Source of the DNA: Pseudoalteromonas flavipulchra NCIMB 2033 = ATCC BAA-314
GTDB taxonomy: Bacteria; Pseudomonadota; Gammaproteobacteria; Enterobacterales; Alteromonadaceae
NCBI GenBank assembly: GCA_000814665.1
Contig: JWIH01000021.1
Location: 248,001-312,000, forward strand
Direction: 5' to 3'
DNA length: 64,000 bases
Each line of letters starts with the position of its first letter. Position 1 is the stretch's first letter. Under the pieces are notes generated by a model that ran no database searches, was not told the origin of the DNA, and saw nothing but the letters and a program-made list of their open reading frames with translations. The position numbers were made by a program, and so were the translations under genes. This document shows, in pieces, positions 9,473 to 18,120 of the stretch.

Positions 9473-12286
9473 ATGCACGAAGGTGTGATGAAGGCATGGC
9501 TAGAATCTTCGCATTTGTACGGCGGTAACGTTGCGTACGTAGAAGATCTATATGAGGCGTATCTAGATGATGCAGCTTCAGTGCCAGAAGAGTGGCGAGA
9601 GGTGTTTGATCAACTACCTAAAGTTGATGGAGTGGATGTTGACACTAAACATTCAGAAGTAAGAGCGCAATTTGCGGAGCTTGCTAAAAACAAACACAGA
9701 GAAGTCGTGGTTTCCGCAGAGGGTTCTGCTGATGCCAAGCAAGTTAAAGTTCTGCAGTTAATTAATGCATTCCGTTTCAGAGGTCATCAGAACGCAAACC
9801 TAGATCCTTTAGGGATTTGGGATAGAGAACGTGTTCGCGATCTTGACCCTGCTTTTCATGATTTAACCGATGCAGACTTAGATAAAGAATTTAACGTTGG
9901 CTCTTTTGCTTGTGGCAAAGAGACAATGAAACTCAAAGACTTGTACGCTGCGCTTAAAGCGACATACTGTGGCTCTATCGGTGCTGAGTACATGCACATC
10001 ACGTCTACCGAAGAAAAACGTTGGTTACAACAGCGTTTGGAATCGTCCTTCTCGAAGCCACAATTCGACAAAGAAACCAAACTAAGAATCTACAAAGGTC
10101 TAACTGCTGCAGACGGCTTAGAAAAGTACTTGGGCGCAAAATTCCCAGGCGCTAAGCGTTTCTCTCTAGAAGGCGGTGACTCACTTGTGCCTATGCTGAA
10201 AGAGCTTATTCACCGTGCTGGTGAAAGCGGTCAGCAAGAAGCCGTAATTGGTATGGCCCACCGTGGTCGTCTAAATGTACTAGTGAATGTATTGGGTAAA
10301 AACCCACAAGAACTCTTTGACGAGTTTGCTGGTAAATACGGCGAGCACGCAGGTTCTGGTGACGTTAAATACCACATGGGTTTCTCTTCAGATTTCGGTA
10401 CGAAGGGCGGCAATGTTCATATGGCATTGGCATTTAACCCATCTCACCTTGAAATCGTAAACCCGGTAGTAATGGGTTCGGTACGTGCTCGTCTTGACCG
10501 TTTGAATTGCCAAAGTGGTTCTAAAGCATTACCAATCACAATTCACGGTGACTCTGCAATCGCAGGTCAAGGTGTCGTTCAAGAAACGTTTAACTTATCG
10601 CAAACACGTGCATACGGCGTTGGCGGTTCGATCCGCATCGTAGTTAATAACCAAGTTGGTTTCACTACGTCAAAACGCGAAGATACTCGTTCGACTGAAT
10701 ACTGTACTGATATCGCTAAAATGGTTCAGGCACCTATCTTCCACGTGAATGCAGATGATCCTGAAGCCGTTGCTTTCGTTACACAAGTTGCACTTGATTT
10801 CCGTAACAAGTTTAAACGTGATGTGGTGATTGACTTAGTATGTTACCGTCGTCACGGCCACAACGAAGCGGATGAGCCAAATGCAACGCAACCGCTGATG
10901 TATCAGAAAATCAAAAAGCACCCAGTACCTCGCCAATTGTATGCTGATCAACTTGTGCGCGAAGGTGTGATTTCTGAAGACGATGCGAAACAAATTGCTG
11001 ACGATTACCGAAATGGTCTTGATAAAGGCGTTTGTGTCGTAGAAGAAATTCAAAAAGAAACCAAACACTCATCAGATTGGTCTAAGTATGTTGGTCACGA
11101 TTGGGACACGCCGTATGAGCCAAAGGTTGCGCTAGATAAACTCAAAGCGCTTGGCGAAAAGATTGCGAGCTACCCAGAGGCTCATAAAGCACAATCACGC
11201 GTTAAAAAGATTTACGATGATCGTAAACTTATGGCGCAAGGCGAGAAAATGCTTGATTGGGGTATGGCTGAGACATTGGCTTACGCGACCTTGGTTGATG
11301 AAGGCACTGATATTCGTCTTACCGGTCAGGATTCTGGTCGTGGTACATTCTTCCACCGTCATGCCGTAGTTCATAACCAAAAAGACGCGTCTACTTATCT
11401 TCCACTGCAAAACATTCGTGAAGGCCAAGGCCTGTTCGAAGTGTACGATTCAGTACTTTCGGAAGAAGCGGTACTTGCATTCGAATATGGTTACGCGACA
11501 GCAGAGCCAACGTCATTGGTACTGTGGGAAGCGCAATTTGGTGACTTCGCCAACGGTGCTCAAGTCGTATTCGACCAATTCCTAAGTTCAGGTGAGCAGA
11601 AGTGGGGTCGTTTATGTGGTCTAACACTACTTCTTCCTCATGGCTATGAAGGTCAAGGTCCAGAGCACAGTTCTTCGCGTTTAGAGCGTTATTTACAGCT
11701 TTGTGCTGACCACAATATGCAAGTATGTGTGCCGTCAACACCAGCGCAAGTATATGCAATGCTACGTCGTCAATCGGTTCGTCCACTACGTCGTCCTCTG
11801 ATTGTAATGACACCTAAGTCGCTATTACGTCATCCATTAGCTGTTTCTAGCCTAGAAGAGCTATCCGAAGGCGTATTCAATAACATGATCGATGAGATTG
11901 ATGATATCAATCCTGAAAACGTTGAGCGTGTTGTGTTCTGTAGCGGTAAGGTTTATTACGAACTACTGCAAGAACGTCGTAAGCAAGAGCTTAACAACGT
12001 GGCTATCGTTCGTGTTGAACAGCTATATCCATTCCCTCACAAAGAGATGGATGAGATCATGGCTCGCTACCAGCACGTAAAAGATTTTGTTTGGTGTCAA
12101 GAAGAGCCACAAAACCAAGGTGCTTGGTACTGTTCACAGCATCATTTCTGGGAAGCTATCCCAGCTGGCGCAAATCTGACTTATGCAGGCCGTAAGGCTT
12201 CAGCTGCACCAGCATGTGGATACATGTCTACACATACTAAAGAACAAAACGCGTTAATTGCTGACGCTTTAACAATTAAGAAATAA
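9473..12286 (+). CDS. sucA: 2-oxoglutarate dehydrogenase E1 component
   Basis: Thiamine-diphosphate enzyme that decarboxylates 2-oxoglutarate and passes the succinyl group to SucB. The 937-residue length and the N-terminal motif KAWLESSHLYGGN...VEDLYEAYL match the family, as do the AHRGRLNVLVNV block (about residues 261-272), the HGDSAIAGQGVVQET substrate/ThDP region and the C-terminal YPFPHKE segment. It is followed after 10 bases by sucB. Because of the terminator upstream it probably also has its own promoter in 9431-9472. Confidence 0.98.
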   Translation: MHEGVMKAWLESSHLYGGNVAYVEDLYEAYLDDAASVPEEWREVFDQLPKVDGVDVDTKHSEVRAQFAELAKNKHREVVVSAEGSADAKQVKVLQLINAFRFRGHQNANLDPLGIWDRERVRDLDPAFHDLTDADLDKEFNVGSFACGKETMKLKDLYAALKATYCGSIGAEYMHITSTEEKRWLQQRLESSFSKPQFDKETKLRIYKGLTAADGLEKYLGAKFPGAKRFSLEGGDSLVPMLKELIHRAGESGQQEAVIGMAHRGRLNVLVNVLGKNPQELFDEFAGKYGEHAGSGDVKYHMGFSSDFGTKGGNVHMALAFNPSHLEIVNPVVMGSVRARLDRLNCQSGSKALPITIHGDSAIAGQGVVQETFNLSQTRAYGVGGSIRIVVNNQVGFTTSKREDTRSTEYCTDIAKMVQAPIFHVNADDPEAVAFVTQVALDFRNKFKRDVVIDLVCYRRHGHNEADEPNATQPLMYQKIKKHPVPRQLYADQLVREGVISEDDAKQIADDYRNGLDKGVCVVEEIQKETKHSSDWSKYVGHDWDTPYEPKVALDKLKALGEKIASYPEAHKAQSRVKKIYDDRKLMAQGEKMLDWGMAETLAYATLVDEGTDIRLTGQDSGRGTFFHRHAVVHNQKDASTYLPLQNIREGQGLFEVYDSVLSEEAVLAFEYGYATAEPTSLVLWEAQFGDFANGAQVVFDQFLSSGEQKWGRLCGLTLLLPHGYEGQGPEHSSSRLERYLQLCADHNMQVCVPSTPAQVYAMLRRQSVRPLRRPLIVMTPKSLLRHPLAVSSLEELSEGVFNNMIDEIDDINPENVERVVFCSGKVYYELLQERRKQELNNVAIVRVEQLYPFPHKEMDEIMARYQHVKDFVWCQEEPQNQGAWYCSQHHFWEAIPAGANLTYAGRKASAAPACGYMSTHTKEQNALIADALTIKK

Positions 12287-12296
12287 GGAATAAGAG

Positions 12297-13790
12297 ATGA
12301 CAACCGAAATTAAGGTTCCTGTTCTTCCTGAGTCTGTTGCCGATGCAACGGTTGCTACATGGCATGTAAGCGTTGGCGATAAAGTGACTCGTGATCAAAA
12401 CTTAGTTGACATCGAAACGGATAAGGTCGTTTTAGAAGTTGTAGCGCCAGAAGATGGTGTTATCGTTGCAATTTCTGAAGAGGAAGGCGCAACCGTTCTT
12501 GGCGAACAAGTTATTGCACAACTAGGTGCTGCTGATGAAGCAGCGGCGCCTGCTCAATCAAATGAAAAACCAGCAGCGTCAGAATCGGCGCCAGCAGCAG
12601 AAGGTAAAGAAGTGGACATTAAAGTACCTGTACTTCCTGAGTCAGTAGCAGACGCTACTATCGCAACTTGGCACGTTCAACCAGGTGAAGCGGTTAGCCG
12701 CGACCAGAATCTAGTTGATATTGAAACAGATAAAGTGGTTCTTGAAGTTGTTGCACCTGAAGACGGTGTGATGGGTGAGCACATCCACGCTGAAGGTGAG
12801 ACAGTACTAGGTGATCAAGTTATCGGTAAAATCGTTGCCGGTGGCGCACCAGCTGCATCATCAAGTGCGAAGAAAGAAGAAGCACCAGCTGCTGCTTCTG
12901 ACGAAAACTCAGATGTACTAACACCATCTGTTCGTCGTCTTATCGCAGAGAAAGGCCTTGATGCTGCTAAGATCAAAGGTTCTGGTAAAGGCGGTCGCAT
13001 TACTAAAGAAGATGTGGATGCTTTCCTTAAAGCTCCAGCAAAATCAGAGTCTAAGCCAGCAGCTTCTGCACCAGCTGCCCCGATAGGTGAGCGTACTCAA
13101 AAACGTGTACCTATGACTCGTCTACGTAAGACAATCGCTAACCGCTTATTAGAAGCGAAGAACTCAACAGCAATGCTGACAACGTTCAACGAAGTAAACA
13201 TGAAGCCAATCATGGATCTTCGTAAGCAGTACCAAGAGGTATTTGAGAAGCGCCACGGTATTCGTTTAGGTTTCATGTCTTTCTACGTGAAAGCGGTAAC
13301 TGAAGCACTTAAGCGTTTCCCTGAAGTTAACGCGTCAATCGACGGTGACGATATCGTTTACCACAACTACTTTGACATCAGCATCGCGGTATCAACACCT
13401 CGTGGTCTAGTGACTCCAGTACTACGTGATTGCGATAAGCTTTCTGTTGCTGAAATCGAGAAGAATATTCGTGAATTGGCTATTAAAGGTCGTGATGGCA
13501 AACTAACTGTTGACGATATGACTGGTGGTAACTTCACTATTACCAATGGTGGTGTATTCGGTTCACTATTATCTACGCCTATCATCAACTTGCCACAGTC
13601 TTCAATCTTGGGCATGCACAAAATCCAAGAACGTCCTATGGCAGTAAACGGTAAAGTTGAAATTTTACCTATGATGTACCTAGCACTATCTTATGACCAC
13701 CGTCAAATCGATGGTAAAGAGTCAGTTGGTTTCCTAGTAACAATTAAAGAGTTGCTTGAAGATCCAACACGTCTACTACTAGACGTATAA
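12297..13790 (+). CDS. sucB: 2-oxoglutarate dehydrogenase E2 (dihydrolipoyl succinyltransferase) with two lipoyl domains
   Basis: E2 core of the 2-oxoglutarate dehydrogenase complex. Order of domains: lipoyl 1 (about 5-75, lipoylated Lys43 in ETDKV), an Ala/Pro linker, lipoyl 2 (about 108-178, Lys146 in ETDKV), a second linker, the E1/E3-binding domain (about 207-245) and the catalytic domain ending with [11 protein letters not shown] (His468). At 497 residues it is longer than the roughly 400-residue, single-lipoyl E. coli SucB. The two lipoyl domains are nearly identical over long runs, indicating an internal duplication. Confidence 0.97.
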   Translation: MTTEIKVPVLPESVADATVATWHVSVGDKVTRDQNLVDIETDKVVLEVVAPEDGVIVAISEEEGATVLGEQVIAQLGAADEAAAPAQSNEKPAASESAPAAEGKEVDIKVPVLPESVADATIATWHVQPGEAVSRDQNLVDIETDKVVLEVVAPEDGVMGEHIHAEGETVLGDQVIGKIVAGGAPAASSSAKKEEAPAAASDENSDVLTPSVRRLIAEKGLDAAKIKGSGKGGRITKEDVDAFLKAPAKSESKPAASAPAAPIGERTQKRVPMTRLRKTIANRLLEAKNSTAMLTTFNEVNMKPIMDLRKQYQEVFEKRHGIRLGFMSFYVKAVTEALKRFPEVNASIDGDDIVYHNYFDISIAVSTPRGLVTPVLRDCDKLSVAEIEKNIRELAIKGRDGKLTVDDMTGGNFTITNGGVFGSLLSTPIINLPQSSILGMHKIQERPMAVNGKVEILPMMYLALSYDHRQIDGKESVGFLVTIKELLEDPTRLLLDV

Positions 13791-13806
13791 TATTTGTTTA
13801 AAGAAT

Positions 13807-13837
13807 AAGCTGTATGCTCGCATACAGCTTTTTTTTT
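13807..13837 (+). terminator. Rho-independent terminator after sucB
   Basis: AAGCTGTATG (13807-13816) pairs perfectly with CATACAGCTT (13821-13830) around a CTCG loop and runs into a nine-T tract. This separates sucAB from sucCD, so sucC should have its own promoter in 13838-13963. Confidence 0.93.
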
Positions 13838-13963
13838 GCGCCTTTGGTCTAAGTGGGGTTTTCATCAGAAGCCTTGGGATCTATACTATGTGCGCAATTT
13901 GGGATAGCTGACTATTTGCATAAATATTCAGCTTTTTTAGTATAAAAAATTGGATAAAGCATC

Positions 13964-15130
13964 ATGAATTTGCATGAGTATCAGGCAAAACAACTTTTTG
14001 CCGAATATGGTTTACCTGTATCAGAAGGCTTTGCTTGTGATACACCTCAAGAAGCAGTTGAAGCTGCTGGTAAAATCGGTGGAGACAAGTGGGTTGTTAA
14101 GTGTCAAGTACACGCTGGCGGCCGTGGTAAAGCTGGCGGTGTTAAACTTGCAGACAGCAAAGACGAAATCCGCGCATTCGCTGAAAACTGGTTAGGTAAA
14201 AACCTAGTTACTTACCAAACAGACGAGAAAGGTCAGCCTGTTGCTAAAATCTTAGTAGAAAGCTGCACTGATATTGCAAATGAACTATACCTAGGTGCTG
14301 TTGTTGACCGTGGTTCACGTAAAATCGTGTTCATGGCATCAACTGAAGGTGGTGTAGAAATTGAACAAGTTGCAGAAGAAACGCCTGAACTAATTCATAA
14401 AGCTGAGATCGACCCACTAGTAGGTCCTCAAGCTTACCAAGGTCGTGAGCTAGCGTTCAAACTAGGTTTGAACCCAACTCAAGTTAAGCAATTCACTAAG
14501 ATCTTCATGGGTCTAGCGCAAATGTTTATCAACCACGACTTTGCTCTACTAGAGATCAACCCTCTAGTTATCACAGACGCTGGTAACCTACACTGCCTAG
14601 ACGGCAAAATCGGTGTAGACGGCAACGCATTGTTCCGCCAGCCTAAGATCCGTGAATTCCACGATCCTTCACAAGAAGACGCTCGTGAAGCACACGCAGC
14701 AAGCTTTGAACTTAACTATGTAGCTCTAGACGGTAACGTTGGTTGTATGGTTAACGGTGCAGGCCTTGCGATGGGTACTATGGACATCGTAAACCTACAC
14801 GGCGGCAAGCCAGCTAACTTCCTAGACGTTGGTGGCGGCGCGACTAAAGAGCGTGTATCTGAAGCATTCAAGATCATCCTTTCTGACGACAATGTTAAAG
14901 CAGTATTAGTTAACATCTTCGGTGGTATCGTACGTTGTGACATGATCGCTGAAGGTATTATCGGTGCGGTTAAAGAAGTTGGCGTAAACGTACCAGTAGT
15001 TGTACGTCTTGAAGGTACTAACGCTGAAGCTGGTCGTGAAGTACTAGCGAACTCTGGCCTTGACATCATTGCAGCTGAGTCACTAACTGACGCTGCTGAG
15101 AAAGTAGTTGCTGCTGCGGAGGGCAAATAA
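13964..15130 (+). CDS. sucC: Succinyl-CoA synthetase beta subunit
   Basis: ATP-grasp subunit of succinyl-CoA synthetase, coupling succinyl-CoA cleavage to nucleotide triphosphate formation. The protein is 388 residues, the normal length, begins [19 protein letters not shown] and has the ATP-grasp segment [16 protein letters not shown] and the C-terminal CoA-ligase motif [14 protein letters not shown]. Its stop codon overlaps the sucD ATG by one base. Codon use is strongly biased like the other highly expressed TCA genes here. Confidence 0.98.
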   Translation: MNLHEYQAKQLFAEYGLPVSEGFACDTPQEAVEAAGKIGGDKWVVKCQVHAGGRGKAGGVKLADSKDEIRAFAENWLGKNLVTYQTDEKGQPVAKILVESCTDIANELYLGAVVDRGSRKIVFMASTEGGVEIEQVAEETPELIHKAEIDPLVGPQAYQGRELAFKLGLNPTQVKQFTKIFMGLAQMFINHDFALLEINPLVITDAGNLHCLDGKIGVDGNALFRQPKIREFHDPSQEDAREAHAASFELNYVALDGNVGCMVNGAGLAMGTMDIVNLHGGKPANFLDVGGGATKERVSEAFKIILSDDNVKAVLVNIFGGIVRCDMIAEGIIGAVKEVGVNVPVVVRLEGTNAEAGREVLANSGLDIIAAESLTDAAEKVVAAAEGK

Positions 15131-16002
15131 TGTCTGTACTAATTAACAAAGATACTAAAGTAATCTGTCAAGGTTTCACTGGTGGTCAGGGTACTTTCCA
15201 CTCTGAGCAAGCTATCCAGTACGGTACGCAAATGGTTGGTGGTGTTTCTCCTGGTAAAGGCGGCACAACTCACCTAGGTCTACCTGTATTTAACACAGTA
15301 CGTGAAGCGGTAGAGTCAACTGGTGCAACTGCATCTGTTATCTACGTACCAGCGGCGTTCTGTAAAGACGCTATCCTTGAAGCGATCAGTGCAGGTATCG
15401 AACTAATCGTATGTATCACTGAAGGCATCCCTACACTAGATATGGTTGATGTTAAAGTGAAGCTAGAAGAAACTGGCGTTCGCATGATTGGTCCTAACTG
15501 CCCAGGTGTTATCACCCCAGGTGAAACTAAGATCGGTATCATGCCAGGTCACATCCACTTACCTGGTAAAGTAGGTATCGTGTCACGTTCTGGTACTTTG
15601 ACTTATGAAGCAGTTAAGCAAACAACTGACGCTGGCTTCGGTCAATCTACTTGTGTTGGTATCGGTGGTGACCCAATCCCAGGCACTAACTTCATCGACG
15701 TACTAGAGATGTTCCAAAACGATCCGCAAACTGAAGCTATCGTCATGATCGGTGAGATCGGCGGTACAGCTGAAGAAGAAGCGGCTGAGTACATCAAGCA
15801 CAACGTAACTAAGCCTGTTGTTTCTTACATCGCAGGTGTTACAGCTCCTCCAGGTAAGCGTATGGGTCACGCTGGTGCAATTATCGCAGGCGGTAAAGGT
15901 ACAGCTGACGAGAAATTCGCAGCACTTGAAGCCGCGGGTGTTAAAACAGTTCGCTCTCTTGCAGAAATCGGTTCTGCACTAAAAGAGAAAGCGGGTTGGT
16001 AA
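15130..16002 (+). CDS. sucD: Succinyl-CoA synthetase alpha subunit
   Basis: CoA-binding and phospho-histidine subunit of succinyl-CoA synthetase. The 290 residues show the nucleotide fold [14 protein letters not shown], the CoA-site segment [12 protein letters not shown] and the phosphorylated histidine His247 in RMGHAGAII. The one-base overlap with sucC implies coupled, equimolar synthesis. A terminator follows after about 15 bases. Confidence 0.98.
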   Translation: MSVLINKDTKVICQGFTGGQGTFHSEQAIQYGTQMVGGVSPGKGGTTHLGLPVFNTVREAVESTGATASVIYVPAAFCKDAILEAISAGIELIVCITEGIPTLDMVDVKVKLEETGVRMIGPNCPGVITPGETKIGIMPGHIHLPGKVGIVSRSGTLTYEAVKQTTDAGFGQSTCVGIGGDPIPGTNFIDVLEMFQNDPQTEAIVMIGEIGGTAEEEAAEYIKHNVTKPVVSYIAGVTAPPGKRMGHAGAIIAGGKGTADEKFAALEAAGVKTVRSLAEIGSALKEKAGW

Positions 16003-16017
16003 GTTAATACCACACGT

Positions 16018-16045
16018 TAAAAAGGCTCCTTATGGAGCCTTTTTT
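16018..16045 (+). terminator. Rho-independent terminator after sucD
   Basis: AAGGCTCC (16022-16029) pairs with GGAGCCTT (16034-16041) around a TTAT loop and is followed by a T-run to 16045. The last six Ts (16040-16045) are also the first bases of the large palindrome. Confidence 0.92.
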
Positions 16046-16469
16046 GATCTACTTAACCTGAACTCGGGATAAGAAGTTAGTTAATCCACTAAAATATCCA
16101 AGTTCAAAAGTGTAATATCACTCTAGCCAGAAGTTATCTCTTAATACAATGCAAATTTGCGTAAATAGCTGACCTATTGCAAGAAAATTTAACGCAGTAG
16201 TAAGGGATAACAGCTGCTAGCGAACAAGTTGTTATCCTGAAGCTCTGGTTACTTAAGTAACCTGAGCTGCGGATAATTAATGCCTTTCTAGCAGCCAGTT
16301 TTAGCGCTAACTGCGTTGAATTCACTTCCAATAGCCAGCTATTGGTGCGTAAATTCGCCTTGTTTTCCCTAAAACTCTCTGGCTAGACAAGGAAAAAACT
16401 AAGTTATTCTTTAGAAACAATGAGTTGGAACATTCCTTATCCAAACCTCAGGTTAAGTAGATCAAAAAA
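16040..16469. repeat. 430-bp imperfect palindrome with two in-register 215-base arms
   Basis: The outer 22 bases (T6 then GATCTACTTAACCTGA, 16040-16061) are repeated exactly in inverse orientation at 16448-16469. A perfect 16-bp palindrome GGTTACTTAAGTAACC sits at 16247-16262. Both have the same centre, 16254.5. The two arms also match in register inside: TCTAGCCAG, GGATAAG, a CAATTTRCG-like block, AATAGCTGRCTATTG-like and AACGCAGT segments. A short motif of the form TAACCTGARCT-x-GGATAA recurs four times, at both ends and on each side of the centre. No credible gene lies inside. It fills most of the 520-base gap between sucD and the Crp-like gene. Confidence 0.85.
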
Positions 16470-16522
16470 TTGGTATTATCACAGCGAGTGTAATTAAATT
16501 GACTTCAGTGAGAGGACTGTGT

Positions 16523-17089
16523 ATGCCTTACCAAACTTTAGGTCAGCTCTGTGAAACAATGAAAGCTGAACTCTTAGCGTTCACTGATGAACATCCTGAA
16601 TTTATTAGAACAAAACATGCTCGAGGCGAAATAGTGCTGTCACAAGGTGCTAAACAGGATATTGGCTATTTTATCGAAAAGGGGAAGCTAGTTTCCTCAG
16701 CTATCAGCGAGGGTGGAGAGATAAGGCATAAGGAGTTTTATTTTCCAGGTGAGCTATGTATTTTGTATGCCGAATGGATAAGGGACTTACCCAGCCACTT
16801 TCAACTAGCTGTAATTGAAGATGCGATATTAGTGCACGTTCCTTTGAGTCTGTTCAAGCAGCAGACAACAACAGAGCTTAAATTAAAGTTGTTTCAACAA
16901 CAGTTACTCTTTAAAGAGGCAAAGGAAGCTTTTTTACTTTTAAACACGGTTGAAGAACGCTACCGATTTTTACTTGAGTATAGAACTGATTGGGTAATGA
17001 AGATTACTAATCAAGATTTGGCAAACTATCTAGGATGCACGGCACAAGGGTTATCAAGAATTAAAAATAGAATAAAGAAAATAAATTAA
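16523..17089 (+). CDS. Crp/Fnr-family transcriptional regulator
   Basis: A 188-residue cyclic-nucleotide-binding-fold regulator. Residues about 20-120 form the cNMP-type beta-roll (GEIVLSQGAKQDIGYFIEKGKLV, FYFPGELC), and the C-terminus is a winged helix with recognition-helix-like text ITNQDLANYLGCTAQGLSRIKNRI. There is no N-terminal iron-sulfur Cys set, so it is not Fnr itself. The ATG at 16523 is preferred over a TTG at 16499 because AGAGGA lies 6 bases before it. The signal and targets are unknown. It stands alone after the palindrome. Confidence 0.8.
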   Translation: MPYQTLGQLCETMKAELLAFTDEHPEFIRTKHARGEIVLSQGAKQDIGYFIEKGKLVSSAISEGGEIRHKEFYFPGELCILYAEWIRDLPSHFQLAVIEDAILVHVPLSLFKQQTTTELKLKLFQQQLLFKEAKEAFLLLNTVEERYRFLLEYRTDWVMKITNQDLANYLGCTAQGLSRIKNRIKKIN

Positions 17090-17100
17090 TTAATTTTAAT

Positions 17101-17142
17101 AATAAACCACTATTAGAAAAATAGGAATTATAGTGGTTTATT
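17101..17142. terminator. Bidirectional AT-rich hairpin between convergent genes
   Basis: AATAAACCACTAT (17101-17113) pairs perfectly with ATAGTGGTTTATT (17130-17142). It lies between the Crp-like gene and the convergent small secreted-protein gene. The stem is AT-rich but 13 bp long, with T-rich flanks on both strands. Confidence 0.65.
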
Positions 17143-17154
17143 ATAATTTAGGGG

Positions 17155-17466
17155 TTACTCGTTAACGGTTTTAGTATTTAATTTACTGCTTTGCAGTGGG
17201 GTATATACATCTCTATACATTACTGAAGAACCAAAAAAGCTCCTGTAAGTGCCAATTATCACCTTACCACCTTCACATGTGGCTTCTTCTTCAGTCAAAT
17301 ACCAAGGCGTATTTGAACGCTCCGAAGCTGAATAACTATAGAGTACGCCATTAACGCTTGTTATCCCATTAGCTGCATAATAGCACTCACTTGAATAATA
17401 AGTAACTTCTTGGGCAGATACTACCGATGCTCCTAATACCATAGATAACGCAATGAGTGATTTCAT
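17155..17466 (-). CDS. Small secreted protein of unknown function
   Basis: A 103-residue protein with a clear Sec signal peptide: MKS, a hydrophobic stretch, then cleavage after VVSA before QEVTYY (about residue 18/19). The mature part of about 85 residues is rich in Tyr and Ser and has two Cys (in SSECYY and EATCEGG) that could form one disulfide in the periplasm or outside. I recognise no family. AGGAAA lies upstream of the ATG. It is monocistronic and convergent with the Crp-like regulator. Confidence 0.7.
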   Translation of the reverse strand: MKSLIALSMVLGASVVSAQEVTYYSSECYYAANGITSVNGVLYSYSASERSNTPWYLTEEEATCEGGKVIIGTYRSFFGSSVMYRDVYTPLQSSKLNTKTVNE

Positions 17467-17689
17467 TCTATTTTCCTTTAAAATGTTAACTTATGTTGAT
17501 TTGAGAATTTATCATAGAAGAGTTTTTAAAATATGCCACCAGTAATTTATGAAGTTTTTTATTTAAAAGTTGCAATTTTTATATTAGTTGCTATTTGAAG
17601 GACTTTTGTCGTAATTTGAAGTTGTCTTGCTAGAGATAAAAACAGCTAGAGCAAGACAATTTAGTCGGTGGTGGTAATCGTTAGTAGCC

Positions 17690-18001
17690 TTATAAGCTAT
17701 ATTCACGTTCTACCTTAGCAATACGAGTTGTATAGCTTTGATACCATTTTTTATTGCCGTTCTTTTGCGCCTCAATATGCTCAGCATTGGCTTTCCATGC
17801 TTTGATTGATTCTAGGTCGCGCCAATAGGAAACGGTGATCCCAACCTCTTCACGCGCTGATTCTAATCCTAAAAACCCGGGTTGAAGCTGTGCAAGCTCG
17901 ACCATTCTCGACGCGGTTTGGGCGTAGCCCTCATCGTCTTCATTTTTAATATTGGTAAAAATTACGGCGTAATAGGGTGGTGGTGGAGTAGTTGCTATCA
18001 T
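17690..18001 (-). CDS. Antibiotic-biosynthesis-monooxygenase (ABM) fold protein
   Basis: A 103-residue cytosolic protein with the ferredoxin-like ABM pattern: YYAVIFTNI at the start, a helix with MVELAQLQPGFLGLESAR, then VSYWRDLESIKAWKANAEH and a basic C-terminus. Relatives are often annotated as antibiotic biosynthesis monooxygenases, but most are small housekeeping or detoxification proteins with unproven activity. No biosynthetic genes are nearby. It lies downstream of the M24 peptidase gene on the same strand, separated by a hairpin. Confidence 0.8.
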   Translation of the reverse strand: MIATTPPPPYYAVIFTNIKNEDDEGYAQTASRMVELAQLQPGFLGLESAREEVGITVSYWRDLESIKAWKANAEHIEAQKNGNKKWYQSYTTRIAKVEREYSL

Positions 18002-18072
18002 AAGTTGAAGCGCAGTAAATTGCAGGTATTAAGTTTATACCAATTAACCTGTGCTTAAATCAATCACGATAA

Positions 18073-18104
18073 ATGATGAGTTGCTTATCAGAGCATCTCA
18101 TCAT
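18073..18104 (-). terminator. Hairpin downstream of the M24 peptidase gene
   Basis: ATGATGAG (18073-18080) pairs with CTCATCAT (18097-18104), with a further TGCT/AGCA pairing inside. On the minus strand it is followed by TTTATC. Probably ends the peptidase/dehydrogenase operon. Confidence 0.55.
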
Positions 18105-18120
18105 GTAGGTATCGCTAAGG

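Noticed and set aside
14716..15126. 136-codon minus-strand frame opposite sucC
   Set aside because: Ala/Thr/Pro-rich shadow caused by the codon bias of sucC.
16134..16331. 65-codon minus-strand frame inside the large palindrome
   Set aside because: It lies across the repeat centre, has no ribosome-binding site and the composition follows the palindrome.
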